This document shows positions 1 through 7,117 of a stretch of DNA of 42,294 bases, in pieces (positions within the stretch are counted from its first letter, which is position 1; each line of letters starts with the position of its first letter). The notes below the pieces were generated by a model that did no database searches, had not been told where the DNA came from, and saw only the letters and a list, made by a program, of their open reading frames with translations. Position numbers and translations under genes: made by a program. This DNA comes from Smithellaceae bacterium (GTDB lineage Bacteria; Desulfobacterota; Syntrophia; Syntrophales; Smithellaceae): assembly GCA_030690945.1 (NCBI GenBank), contig JAUYFM010000044.1:1-42294 (forward strand). The letters run 5' to 3'.

Positions 1-342
1 CGGTGGCCCCGCAAGAAGAGTCTGAGGAAGCTCAAAGACGCCATTCGTGCCCAGACCGGGCGCAGCAACGGCACAAGTCTGTCCGCTATTGCGGTGAATG
101 TGAATCGCACGCTTAAGGGATGGTTTGAGTATTTCAAACACAGCCATAAGTGGACGTTTCCGGCACTCGACGGATGGATCAGGCGTCGCTTGCGCAGCAT
201 CCTGCGGAAACGCAGCAAGGGTTCCAAGGGTATCAGTGGCAATATCGATCATTTACGCTGGCCAAATAAATTCTTTCGAGAACATGGGCTTTTCAGTCTT
301 GTGGACGCCCATATGAAATTACTCCAGTCCTCAATGAGGTAA
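1..342 (+). CDS. ltrA: Group II intron reverse transcriptase/maturase, C-terminal part (5' end outside window)
   Basis: The reading frame is open from base 1 and ends at 342, so this is the last 113 residues of a protein that begins outside the window. The visible part is the maturase-specific (GIIM/X) domain: the motifs LKGWFEYFKHS, LDGWIRRRLRSILRK and the terminal WPNKFFREHGLFSL are typical of the C-termini of group II intron-encoded proteins. The protein would promote splicing and reverse-transcription-based mobility of its host intron. The stop codon lies 14 bases before intron RNA domain V, the normal arrangement in which the protein is encoded in domain IV. No endonuclease domain follows, as in many bacterial maturases. 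Whether the RT core is intact cannot be judged here. Confidence 0.9.
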   Translation, partial: RWPRKKSLRKLKDAIRAQTGRSNGTSLSAIAVNVNRTLKGWFEYFKHSHKWTFPALDGWIRRRLRSILRKRSKGSKGISGNIDHLRWPNKFFREHGLFSLVDAHMKLLQSSMR

Positions 343-356
343 AACCACCGACTGGA

Positions 357-433
357 GAGCCGGATGCGGGAGATCCGCCAGTCCGGTTCGGAGGGAGGGG
401 CGATGCAAACCAATGTGTCGTCCCTACCCCTAT
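357..433 (+). ncRNA. Group II intron domains V and VI with 3' splice site
   Basis: Bases 357-389 fold as a canonical domain V: AGCCGG near the 5' end pairs with CCGGTT at the 3' end, and ATGCGG with CCGCC around a GAGA-type loop. The catalytic AGC triad is at 358-360. Bases 390-433 form domain VI, in which AGGGG-CGA pairs with TCG-TCCCT and an adenine at 426 bulges as the likely branch point. Seven bases later the AT at 432-433 fits the usual AY intron end, so the 3' exon probably starts near 434. The exact boundary is inferred. Confidence 0.75.
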
Positions 434-486
434 CGACGGAATGATAAATAAACGGGGTGGTTCTATTTAATTTAGGGGAACTGTGT

Positions 487-597
487 ATGGACACGACTTC
501 TGCAACCGAAAAAGATAAACAAATGGCCCAACACTGCGTCACGTGCCCGGTATGCTTGCATGCCAGGAAGAAACAGCGTGGGATCGTTTTTACTTGA
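487..597 (+). CDS. Possible small Cys-rich protein, perhaps truncated
   Basis: A 36-residue frame starts with ATG at 487, eleven bases after AGGGG, and carries CVTCPVCLHARKKQRG, a CxxCPxC knuckle followed by a basic patch. The motif could bind a metal or an iron-sulfur centre. The protein stops right after the motif, so it may be the N-terminal remnant of a longer cysteine-rich protein. It lies between the group II intron exon boundary and the crotonase operon. I do not recognise a family with confidence. It could also be chance, because the surrounding 434-701 stretch shows no other coding signal. Confidence 0.3.
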   Translation: MDTTSATEKDKQMAQHCVTCPVCLHARKKQRGIVFT

Positions 598-701
598 GGC
601 AATTCCCGGCAGTATCCTGATTTGATTCTTGACACAAAATAAGGCATAGCTAGCACCCATTTTAACTAAATGTAATTTTATGAAACAGGAGACCAACGAA
701 A

Positions 702-1403
702 ATGAAAAAAATGCAATACACAATTGAAGATCGTATCGCCCGGATCACCCTGGATGATGGAAAAATGAATGTGATGAACTGGGATTTCTTCAGTGAACTC
801 AACGAATGTCTTGATAAAGCAGAACAAGACCAAGCCCAGGTGGTCATCTTTACGGCAAAACCAGGTGTTTTTTCCGCCGGTCTGGATTTGAAGTTACTGC
901 CGACCTTGTCTTTCCAGGAGCAGATAAAATTTCAGAAAACTTTTGCCACCACGATGCTGCGACTTTATTTATTCCCCATCCCGACGATTGCTGCCTATTG
1001 CGGCCATTCCATTGCCGGCGGCGCCATTCTTTCTTATGCCTGTGACCGCTTCATGGCCGTTGACGGGCCGTATAAGATCCAAATCAATGAAATAGCCAAC
1101 AATATGGTTCTGCCCAGCTGGATTCTGCTTATTTGCCGTTCTTCGGTTCCTCCCGGCTATTGGATAGAAGCTCTGCTGCATGCGCATATTTATTCACCGC
1201 GGGAGGCTTTTGAAAAAGGCATTATTGATGACTTGATTCCTGAAAAGGGTGATGTTCAGGAAGCCGCGAACGTATATGCCCGGGATCTTTTCCGGCTTGG
1301 CGTTCCCATGTATGCGGCGTCAAAAAGATTTCTGCGCCAGAAGGAGGCGGATGATGCCCTGAGAGCTTTTGACCATGAAATTCTGGAATTATTGCTAAAA
1401 TAA
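702..1403 (+). CDS. Enoyl-CoA hydratase/isomerase (crotonase) family protein
   Basis: This 233-residue protein belongs to the crotonase superfamily, which uses an oxyanion hole to stabilise CoA-thioester enolates. The two oxyanion-hole segments are visible as VFSAGLDLK (about 56-64) and GHSIAGGAIL (about 101-110). A Glu in INEIANNMVLP (E130) sits where EchA6-like members carry NEVAIG-type sequence. The second classical hydratase Glu is not obvious, so hydratase, isomerase or another CoA chemistry cannot be told apart. The start is set by AGGAG at 687-691, ten bases upstream of ATG. It is the first gene of an operon with a thiolase-like protein, a PrdB/GrdB-like selenoprotein and an acyl-CoA ligase subunit, which points to a CoA-ester pathway in the cytoplasm. 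Confidence 0.85.
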   Translation: MKKMQYTIEDRIARITLDDGKMNVMNWDFFSELNECLDKAEQDQAQVVIFTAKPGVFSAGLDLKLLPTLSFQEQIKFQKTFATTMLRLYLFPIPTIAAYCGHSIAGGAILSYACDRFMAVDGPYKIQINEIANNMVLPSWILLICRSSVPPGYWIEALLHAHIYSPREAFEKGIIDDLIPEKGDVQEAANVYARDLFRLGVPMYAASKRFLRQKEADDALRAFDHEILELLLK

Positions 1404-1424
1404 GAATCTCTTGAGGAAATGAAA

Positions 1425-2939
1425 ATGTCTTCTTCACCCGTCATCATCGGTGTAGCCCAGTTCACCCAAGCTAAGAAAACGGAGCGACCTCTTGACCCAC
1501 TGGGTCTCATGGTCAAGACAAGCCGTGATGCATTGAGCGATGCAGGCGTATGGAGGCTGAAAGACTTTATCGATTGTGTGTATGTGATGAATCTCTTCCA
1601 GTGGTCCTACCGGGACGCACCAGGTCAGCTTTCGGCAAGACTTGGTCTTAAACAGAGGCAGGCCTCTTATCTCCCTGTGGGAGGCAATACCCCGCAGTTA
1701 CTTGTGAACAAGGCAGCCCGGGATTTGGCTGCCGGTCGTTGCAAGGCCGTGCTCATGACCGGTGCGGAAGCCATCTATTCCCTGCGAAGGGCTTTGAAGG
1801 GCGATATCGTGCTGGATTGGCCGGAGAGTGTGCCCCCGGACCGGATCGATGGAGAGAATACAAACGGCGTGGATAAGATCGAGGAGTTATACGACCTCTT
1901 TTTCCCGTCATTCATGTATCCGTTGTTTGAGACATCTTTGCGGGCGTCATCCGGCAGGTCTCCCGAAGAACATCAGATGTACATGGGAAAGTCTTTTGAA
2001 TATCTTTCCCGGATTGCCTCCCAAAACCCGTTTGCCTGGTCAAAACAGGCATTATCCGCTCAGGTGATAGCCACGCCTACACCGGACAATCGGTATGTCG
2101 GATACCCCTATACCAAGTACATGAATGCCAATGTCGATGTGGACCAGTCTGCCGCAGTCATCATGACCACCGAAGATTCTGCGCGGTCCCTCGGTATCCC
2201 TGAGGATAAATGGGTTTATCCCATAGGCGGTGCGGACTTCAATGATATCTGGTATGTCACACGCAGGCCGTGCCTTCATGAATCGCCGGCCATACGCCAT
2301 GCAGCCCGCATTGCCCTTGAGCAGGCTGATCTGACCCTTGAGGACATCGATGTGTTCGACCTCTACAGCTGCTTTCCCTCAGCCTTTGAGATTGCCCGGA
2401 GGGAAATAGGCATTCCGGAGGATGACCGGAGAGACTTGAGCGTCACCGGGGGTCTTCCTTTCTTTGGCGGCCCGGGGAATAACTATTCGATGCACGCCAT
2501 CGCTGCGGTCGTTGATCTGATCAGGAAGGACCGCTCGCGAAAGGCAATGGTGACTGCAAACGGCTGGTACCTGACAAAACACGCAATCGGCGTCTATGCC
2601 GGGTCACCTTCCGGACAACCGTGGGATGACCGGGATGATTCACCCGTGCAGCGCTCAATCAATGCAAAAGCTCTACCCATGCCCATTGAAAGGGCGTCAG
2701 GTTCTCTGATGGTTGAGGCCTATGTCATCCAACACGACAAGGCCGGCAAGCCGATGAAGGGGACTGTGGTCGGCAGGCTTGAAGATGGCGACAGGACGTT
2801 GGCAGTCATTGACGCAGGTCCGGAAGAACTTCTGCAGATGGAGAAGTTCGAGCTGGTTGGCAAGCAAGGTGATGTCCGGTATGATCAGGCAACCGGTAAG
2901 AATATAGCCCGGTTCAATATGAAGGTCCAACGGATTTGA
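1425..2939 (+). CDS. Thiolase-like protein (TLP1/acetyl-CoA acetyltransferase-like) without the usual nucleophilic Cys
   Basis: The 504-residue protein has a thiolase fold: N-terminal PVIIGVAQFT, a segment VGGNTPQLLV (about 86-95) where classical thiolases have the nucleophilic Cys, LYSCFPSAFEIA in place of the NEAF block, and GGLPFFGGPGNNYSMHA in place of the GGAIALGHP block. The extra C-terminal stretch of about 100 residues fits the additional OB-like domain of mycobacterial thiolase-like protein type 1. The loss of the Cys suggests it is not an ordinary acyl transferase; binding or an unusual CoA reaction is possible. GAGGAA at 1413-1418 abuts the ATG at 1419, so the in-frame ATG at 1425 is the better start. 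It follows the crotonase gene by 21 bases. Confidence 0.8.
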   Translation: MSSSPVIIGVAQFTQAKKTERPLDPLGLMVKTSRDALSDAGVWRLKDFIDCVYVMNLFQWSYRDAPGQLSARLGLKQRQASYLPVGGNTPQLLVNKAARDLAAGRCKAVLMTGAEAIYSLRRALKGDIVLDWPESVPPDRIDGENTNGVDKIEELYDLFFPSFMYPLFETSLRASSGRSPEEHQMYMGKSFEYLSRIASQNPFAWSKQALSAQVIATPTPDNRYVGYPYTKYMNANVDVDQSAAVIMTTEDSARSLGIPEDKWVYPIGGADFNDIWYVTRRPCLHESPAIRHAARIALEQADLTLEDIDVFDLYSCFPSAFEIARREIGIPEDDRRDLSVTGGLPFFGGPGNNYSMHAIAAVVDLIRKDRSRKAMVTANGWYLTKHAIGVYAGSPSGQPWDDRDDSPVQRSINAKALPMPIERASGSLMVEAYVIQHDKAGKPMKGTVVGRLEDGDRTLAVIDAGPEELLQMEKFELVGKQGDVRYDQATGKNIARFNMKVQRI

Positions 2940-3005
2940 GTTAACTTATAATTTGTTTTTAATAATCTTTTAAACTACAATGCATCCGCCGCCGGGAGGA
3001 ATCTT

Positions 3006-3881
3006 ATGGATCAGATCAGACCTTATCGTTCTTTTGTAAGCTATATCGATCGCAGCAGAGAATATTACGCTGCCCAGGGCTATGACAAACCATATAAATG
3101 GCCGCACTATGACCATGTTCCCTTTACTCCCCTGCGAAAGCCGCTTTCGGAATGCCGTGTCGGATTGGTAACGACCGCAGGCTTGCCAAAGCCTGTCGAC
3201 CCCATGGAGGCCATTATGTATCGTCGGGAGATGTATGCCCAACCGGCAATTCCGCCGCCAACATCTCTCTATACCGATGATCTGTTCTGGGATAAGAAAG
3301 CCACCCACACGAAAGATGTGGACAGCTTTTTGCCCTTGAACCGCCTGGCGGAGTATGCCCAAAAAGGATACATCGGATCGGCTTCACCGCGGTTCTATGG
3401 CGTGCCCACTGATTACAGCCAGCCCAGGACCATCGAACGTTATGGCCCCCAGATCCTCAAATGGTGTCGCGAGGACGGTCTCGATGCCGTGATCCTTTTG
3501 GCGCTTTGACCGGTTTGCCACCAGACCGTGAGTCTGGTTGCCCGTCATCTGGAGGAGAATGGTCTTGCAACGGTCATCATGGGGTGTGCGCGGGATATTG
3601 TCGAAGAGTGCGGTGTTGCGCGCTTTGTATTTACCGATTTTCCCCTGGGTAACCCTTGTGGAAAACCGTGGGATGCCGGGATGCAACAATCGATCGCAGG
3701 CATCGCGCTTGATCTGCTTGAACGGGCATGGATGCCCCGCACCACCATTCAGACTCCTTATCAATGGCACAACGATGAATGGCGGGAAGTTTTCATGAAG
3801 GTTGACGCCACCAATCGCGAGGCCCTTGCCCGCGAAGGGGAGAAGCGTCGCGAATTTCAGGCCAAAGTGAAGAAAAGTTAG
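3006..3881 (+). CDS. PrdB/GrdB-like putative selenoprotein; in-frame UGA (Sec168) read through
   Basis: Two adjacent frames (3006-3509 and 3528-3881) are one protein of 291 residues if the TGA at 3507-3509 is selenocysteine. Reading through gives ILLALUPVCHQTVSLVA, a UxxC redox motif (U168, C171) placed like the U-x-x-C-H site I recall from the D-proline reductase subunit PrdB; Cys-containing relatives carry CPVCH. The frame continues without a shift into RDIVEECGVARFVFTDFP and LGNPCGKPWD, typical of the glycine/sarcosine/betaine reductase B family (GRDB). Such proteins perform reductive cleavage chemistry with a selenol. GGGAGGA precedes the ATG. Its place in a crotonase/thiolase/acyl-CoA ligase operon is unlike the classical grd or prd operons, and no GrdA/GrdC/GrdE or PrdA partner is seen. 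The substrate is unknown. A plain nonsense mutation is the alternative, but the hairpin described separately argues against it. Confidence 0.85.
3510..3543 (+). promoter_or_regulatory. Candidate bacterial SECIS hairpin
   Basis: Directly after the UGA, ACCAGAC (3520-3526) pairs perfectly with GTCTGGT (3532-3538) around the five-base loop CGTGA, with two more pairs after one mismatch. The loop contains GU at 3528-3529, 18-19 bases after the UGA, matching the geometry known for bacterial SECIS elements bound by SelB. Folding energy and selB presence were not tested. Confidence 0.7.
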
Positions 3882-3996
3882 TATGTGTTCAATGAAATGC
3901 AAGCGTTTGGCATAACCCCACCGGCAGGTTTCGAAAATGCAGTGGAAGGTGATATATTACTCCAGTTAATGACAATTGTCGGGAAGGAAAAAAAGG

Positions 3997-5388
3997 ATGC
4001 GACCCATTCGGGAAGTCTTGGAAGCTAAAAGTGTTGCAGTTATCGGGGCATCGCGGGATCAGGAGAAGCCGGGCGCGCAGCTTCTTAAAGTTCTGAAAAG
4101 AGTTGGATATCAGGGTAATGTCGCAGGTGTAAATCCTCAGGGTGGAGAAGTTTTTGGAAACACTTTATATCGAAGTCTGGAAGAAATTCCCTTCGATGTT
4201 GATCTGGCGGTTTTGCTTATTCCTCCCCGGTTTGTTCCTGATGCCCTGCGGGAGTGTGCCCGTAAAGGTGTCAAGGGGGTAGTGATCTCCGCGGAGGGTT
4301 TTGCGGAAACAGGACCCCAGGGGGCAAAGTATCAGGAAGAAGTAAGCGCTATCTTAAAATCCACAGGCATGAGGGGGTTTGGACCCAATACCCTAGGCCT
4401 GGTCAATACGGCAACCAAACTGACCACGTCTTATTTTGCCAATTCCTGGATGTTGATGCCCGGATCCATTGGATTTGCCGCGCAGTCCGGGATTTTTGTG
4501 GGGGCTCTTCTGCGGTATTTGAGTTCCATCAATGGTCTGCATCTCTCCAAAGGCATCGGTCTGGGAAACAAAGTGGATGTGAACGAAGCGGATGCCCTTT
4601 CCTACCTCATGGATGACGAGCAGACCAAGATCATCGGCCTGTATCTGGAGGATGTCAAAGATGGACGCATGTTTATGGAAAATCTCAGGAAGGCTGTGGC
4701 TAAAAAGCCCGTGCTCATCATCAAGAGCGGACGGACTCAGGCGGGCGCCAGGGCTTCGGCATCTCATACGGCAAGCCTCGCGGTTGAAGACGCTGTTTTT
4801 GACGGCGCTATCCGCCAGGCCGGCGCCATCCGTCTGACCGGGATCGATGATTTCATCCGCACGCTCAGAGGCTTTTTGAATATGCCCTTGCCCAAGGGAG
4901 ACCGGTTGGCTTTTGTTACCTACAGCGGGGCGCAGGCTATTATGAGTATCGATGCGGCCATTGAGCATGGACTGCAAGTGGCCAGCCTGAGCGAAGCTAC
5001 TCAGGCAAGAATTGCCAAGGTGATCGCAACGTCTTCCAAGACCAAAAACCCGATTGACATTTTTCCCGATTGGTTAGCCCATGGATATGAAAAGACAACG
5101 TCCGAGATCCTGAAAGCCCTCTTGGATGACGACGGGGTGGATGGCATTGTTTTTATTTCTTTTGCCGATGCCACGCCGGAAGTGTACCAGCCCATGGCTG
5201 ATATTCTCAAGGGAGACCGCCGCAAGCCGGTCTTTTTGTCTCTGCTGGGGGATATTAAAGACAAAGAAGCCTGTCAAAAGTTTCTGGATGCGAATGGCCT
5301 GCCTTGTTATGATTTCCCCGAATATGCCGTTCGCGTCTTTGCCCATATGCGGCAATATGCCCGGATCAAAGAAAGGCCATCAGAATAG
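3997..5388 (+). CDS. NDP-forming acyl-CoA synthetase, alpha-type subunit (CoA-binding)
   Basis: The 463-residue protein has a CoA-binding Rossmann domain (SVAVIGASRD, about 12-21), a central succinyl-CoA-ligase-like domain and the phospho-histidine segment GARASASHTASLA with the predicted catalytic His at 257. This matches the alpha subunit of ADP-forming acetyl/acyl-CoA synthetases, which couple CoA thioester cleavage to ATP synthesis or the reverse. The ATP-grasp beta part is absent from the protein and is not next to it, so a partner must be encoded elsewhere. The start is ATG 3997 behind GGGAAGGA; an upstream TTG is less likely. A perfect palindrome GACAATTGTC (3971-3980) lies just before the ribosome-binding site. 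The gene ends the crotonase operon, with a terminator 17 bases after the stop. Confidence 0.87.
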   Translation: MRPIREVLEAKSVAVIGASRDQEKPGAQLLKVLKRVGYQGNVAGVNPQGGEVFGNTLYRSLEEIPFDVDLAVLLIPPRFVPDALRECARKGVKGVVISAEGFAETGPQGAKYQEEVSAILKSTGMRGFGPNTLGLVNTATKLTTSYFANSWMLMPGSIGFAAQSGIFVGALLRYLSSINGLHLSKGIGLGNKVDVNEADALSYLMDDEQTKIIGLYLEDVKDGRMFMENLRKAVAKKPVLIIKSGRTQAGARASASHTASLAVEDAVFDGAIRQAGAIRLTGIDDFIRTLRGFLNMPLPKGDRLAFVTYSGAQAIMSIDAAIEHGLQVASLSEATQARIAKVIATSSKTKNPIDIFPDWLAHGYEKTTSEILKALLDDDGVDGIVFISFADATPEVYQPMADILKGDRRKPVFLSLLGDIKDKEACQKFLDANGLPCYDFPEYAVRVFAHMRQYARIKERPSE

Positions 5389-5405
5389 GGACCAGCGTCA
5401 TAGGG

Positions 5406-5432
5406 AAAACGGGTTACAACGCCCCGTTTTTT
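5406..5432 (+). terminator. Rho-independent terminator after the CoA-ester operon
   Basis: AAAACGGG (5406-5413) pairs with CCCGTTTT (5423-5430) around a nine-base loop, and the 3' arm runs into six T residues. It separates the acyl-CoA synthetase gene from the flavoprotein gene. Confidence 0.75.
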
Positions 5433-5504
5433 AAGGGCCTTGCAAGCCGGTGATGTTTATGTGTCAGGTAAGGTAATTGGAAATTAAAATAAAGGAGACA
5501 TTCC

Positions 5505-6092
5505 ATGAAAGTGATCGCATTAAACGCTAGCGCGCGCAAAGACGGCAATACGGCGATATTGCTCAACACGGTTCTTGATGAATTGAAAAATGAAGGCATC
5601 AAGACAGACATGATTCAGCTTGCGGGTAAAACGCTTCGGGGTTGCACGGCCTGCAATAAGTGCATGAAGACGCTGGATAAGCATTGCGCGGTTAAAAAGG
5701 ATATACTCAACGATATCATTGATCAGATGCTTTCCGCCGATGGAATCCTGCTGGGGTCGCCGACTTATTTTTCCGATGTGACGGCCAATATGCGGGCGTT
5801 TATCGAGCGATCGGGACGTGTCTCCCGGGCTAACGATTACATGCTGAAGCGCAAGGTGGGTGCCGGCGTGGTTGCCGTGCGCCGCGCTGGAGCCATACCC
5901 GCTTTCACCGGGATGTTTTTATATCTGCACTATATGCAGATGGTCATTCCCGGTTCCAGTTACTGGAATGTAGGTATCGGCAGAGATATCGGTGACGTTC
6001 TGAAAGATGAAGAAGGCTTGCAGACCATGAAGACCCTCGGACAAAATATGGCCTGGCTGCTTAAAAAAGTAGCCGATCCCAAAAAGAAGTAA
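5505..6092 (+). CDS. NADPH-dependent FMN reductase-like iron-sulfur flavoprotein (Isf type)
   Basis: This 195-residue protein starts with the flavodoxin-like nucleotide loop NASARKDGNTAILL, which binds FMN phosphate, and contains a compact cysteine cluster C47-x2-C50-x2-C53-x7-C61. That pattern is the one described for archaeal and bacterial iron-sulfur flavoproteins, which pass electrons between a 4Fe-4S cluster and FMN. SPTYFSDVTANMRAF is the usual flavin-contact segment. GGAGA precedes the ATG by a normal distance. It has its own transcription unit after the terminator at 5406-5432, but its closeness to the PrdB/GrdB-like operon makes a role in supplying electrons there a reasonable guess. 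Confidence 0.85.
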   Translation: MKVIALNASARKDGNTAILLNTVLDELKNEGIKTDMIQLAGKTLRGCTACNKCMKTLDKHCAVKKDILNDIIDQMLSADGILLGSPTYFSDVTANMRAFIERSGRVSRANDYMLKRKVGAGVVAVRRAGAIPAFTGMFLYLHYMQMVIPGSSYWNVGIGRDIGDVLKDEEGLQTMKTLGQNMAWLLKKVADPKKK

Positions 6093-6152
6093 CGGCAGGC
6101 GAAAATTTTTGCATCACCAGGCAAGAAAACAACAGCCACAGGGTGATTTCTA

Positions 6153-6266
6153 TCAGGGCTTTCTTTTCGGCTGTTTATCCTGCTTGTCTCTTGACTTCTG
6201 TTTCTGTTTATCAGCGTCTTGCCTCTGGCCTTTTTCCTTATCTTTCTTACCGCCCTTGTCTCCCAT
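6153..6266 (-). CDS. Tiny Lys/Gln/Asp-rich protein, 37 residues
   Basis: A short frame begins MGDKGGKKDKEKGQRQ and ends QDKQPKRKP; nearly every residue is charged or Gln. AAGGAGAG lies seven bases before the ATG, an excellent ribosome-binding site. I recall similar short MGDKG-type proteins annotated as hypothetical in several proteobacteria. Composition suggests an intrinsically disordered, perhaps nucleic-acid-binding or stress-related peptide. It lies downstream of another small basic protein and the cold-shock gene, all on the same strand. The frame is too short for most gene callers, and function is unknown. Confidence 0.6.
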   Translation of the reverse strand: MGDKGGKKDKEKGQRQDADKQKQKSRDKQDKQPKRKP

Positions 6267-6359
6267 GACGTCTCTCCTTTTCTGCTTTTCTAGAACAGCT
6301 TTTTACGGCGCGATTTCTGTTACAGACATAGTAGGTTCATTATGAACAGGCCGACTTTT

Positions 6360-6557
6360 TTAAGGATGTAGAGGTTTTCCGACAATGTTGTCTGTGAAGA
6401 TCGGTTCCGCAGTCTCTGAGCCTGTTTGGGGAGCACTTGTCTTTGCATGTGCCCTCTGCCGCCGGGCCAACATGCGTTTTGATGCTTTATCTGTTTGTTT
6501 TTGCTGCCTTGCTCTTTCTTTTGCCTGTGTTCCAAAGTTAGACATGAGCTTTCCCAT
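6360..6557 (-). CDS. Small basic Gln/Lys/Arg-rich protein, 65 residues
   Basis: The protein reads MGKLMSNFGTQAKERARQ and continues with a strongly basic stretch KASKRMLARRQRAHAK. AGGAG seven bases before the ATG at 6557 decides this start over a TTG two codons upstream. The composition predicts a helical or disordered nucleic-acid-associated protein; the SNFGTQAKERARQQKQ opening resembles short hypothetical proteins I recall from Deltaproteobacteria. It lies 3' of the cold-shock gene behind a strong hairpin, so it is either a readthrough product or has its own promoter in 6558-6613. Function unknown. Confidence 0.6.
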   Translation of the reverse strand: MGKLMSNFGTQAKERARQQKQTDKASKRMLARRQRAHAKTSAPQTGSETAEPIFTDNIVGKPLHP

Positions 6558-6613
6558 TTTCAAACTCCTAATTTTTTATCTTTTCTGCAAATGTAGAAGA
6601 ATATGCAGAAAAT

Positions 6614-6657
6614 AGAGAGGCGCTCCAAGATAGTATATCTTCATAGAGCGCCTCTTT
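6614..6657 (-). terminator. Strong hairpin downstream of the cold-shock gene
   Basis: GAGGCGCTC (6617-6625) pairs with GAGCGCCTC (6646-6654), extended by A/T pairs, and an inner stem AAGATA/TATCTT caps it with a three-base loop. It lies 20 bases past the cold-shock stop. T-rich sequence flanks both sides, so it may act in either direction. Confidence 0.65.
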
Positions 6658-6677
6658 CTTCTTTACCTGAGATTTAA

Positions 6678-6878
6678 TTAAAGGGGTTTTACGTTTTCCG
6701 CTGCCGGTCCTTTTGCTCCCTGAACGACATCGAAACTCACGGCCTGTCCCTCGGTTAGCGTTTTGAAACCAGCGGCTTGAATAGCACTGAAATGGACGAA
6801 AACGTCCCCGCCATCACTCTTCTCGATAAACCCAAAGCCCTTACTTTCGTTGAACCATTTAACTTTACCTTCTGACAT
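6678..6878 (-). CDS. cspA: Cold-shock domain protein (CspA family)
   Basis: The 66-residue protein is a complete single OB-fold cold-shock domain. The RNA-binding motifs RNP1 (KGFGFIE) and RNP2 (VFVHFS) are intact, and the opening [14 protein letters not shown] is diagnostic. Such proteins bind single-stranded nucleic acid and act as RNA chaperones in the cytoplasm. AAAGGAGG stands before the ATG. A candidate promoter at 7056-7084 would give a leader of about 170 bases; long structured leaders are characteristic of cspA-type mRNAs and control translation at low temperature. The hairpin at 6614-6657 ends the unit. Confidence 0.95.
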   Translation of the reverse strand: MSEGKVKWFNESKGFGFIEKSDGGDVFVHFSAIQAAGFKTLTEGQAVSFDVVQGAKGPAAENVKPL

Positions 6879-7055
6879 AATTAGGATCCTCCTTTCCTAA
6901 AATTTACCTAAAGTCGAATGCCTTTATGACAGAAATAAAGAAACCATCAACGCTCTAAAGAGTAAGGTGGCGGCCTTTTCACTTCAAATTGTCATAACGC
7001 AACTTTTACTGTACCCTGATGACAAAACACCAGCGAACAGTGCGGATATGATTGA

Positions 7056-7084
7056 ACCCTACTTTACCTACGATTCAATGTCAA
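7056..7084 (-). promoter_or_regulatory. Candidate promoter for the cold-shock gene
   Basis: On the minus strand TTGACA (7084-7079) is followed after 17 bases by TAGGGT (7061-7056). The -35 is perfect and the -10 weak. The predicted transcript has a leader of about 170 bases before the cold-shock start. Confidence 0.35.
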
Positions 7085-7117
7085 GTCATATGAATAAGAT
7101 TTCATTCATGAAGCTGA

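Noticed and set aside
629-684. TTGACA at 629 as a further promoter-leader module before the crotonase gene
   Set aside because: No acceptable -10 at 16-18 bases and only partial similarity in the AATTTTATGA ending.
3528-3881. Separate gene starting at GTG 3528 downstream of the 3006-3509 frame
   Set aside because: It lacks a ribosome-binding site, starts inside the SECIS loop and continues the same reading frame and protein family; one selenoprotein explains it better.
6109-6345. Plus-strand frame of 78 residues
   Set aside because: It is antisense to the well-supported 37-residue minus-strand gene and shows only Ser/Phe/Cys-rich shadow composition.
6385-6615. Plus-strand frame of 76 residues
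   Set aside because: It is antisense to the small basic protein gene with a good ribosome-binding site and has no recognisable feature.
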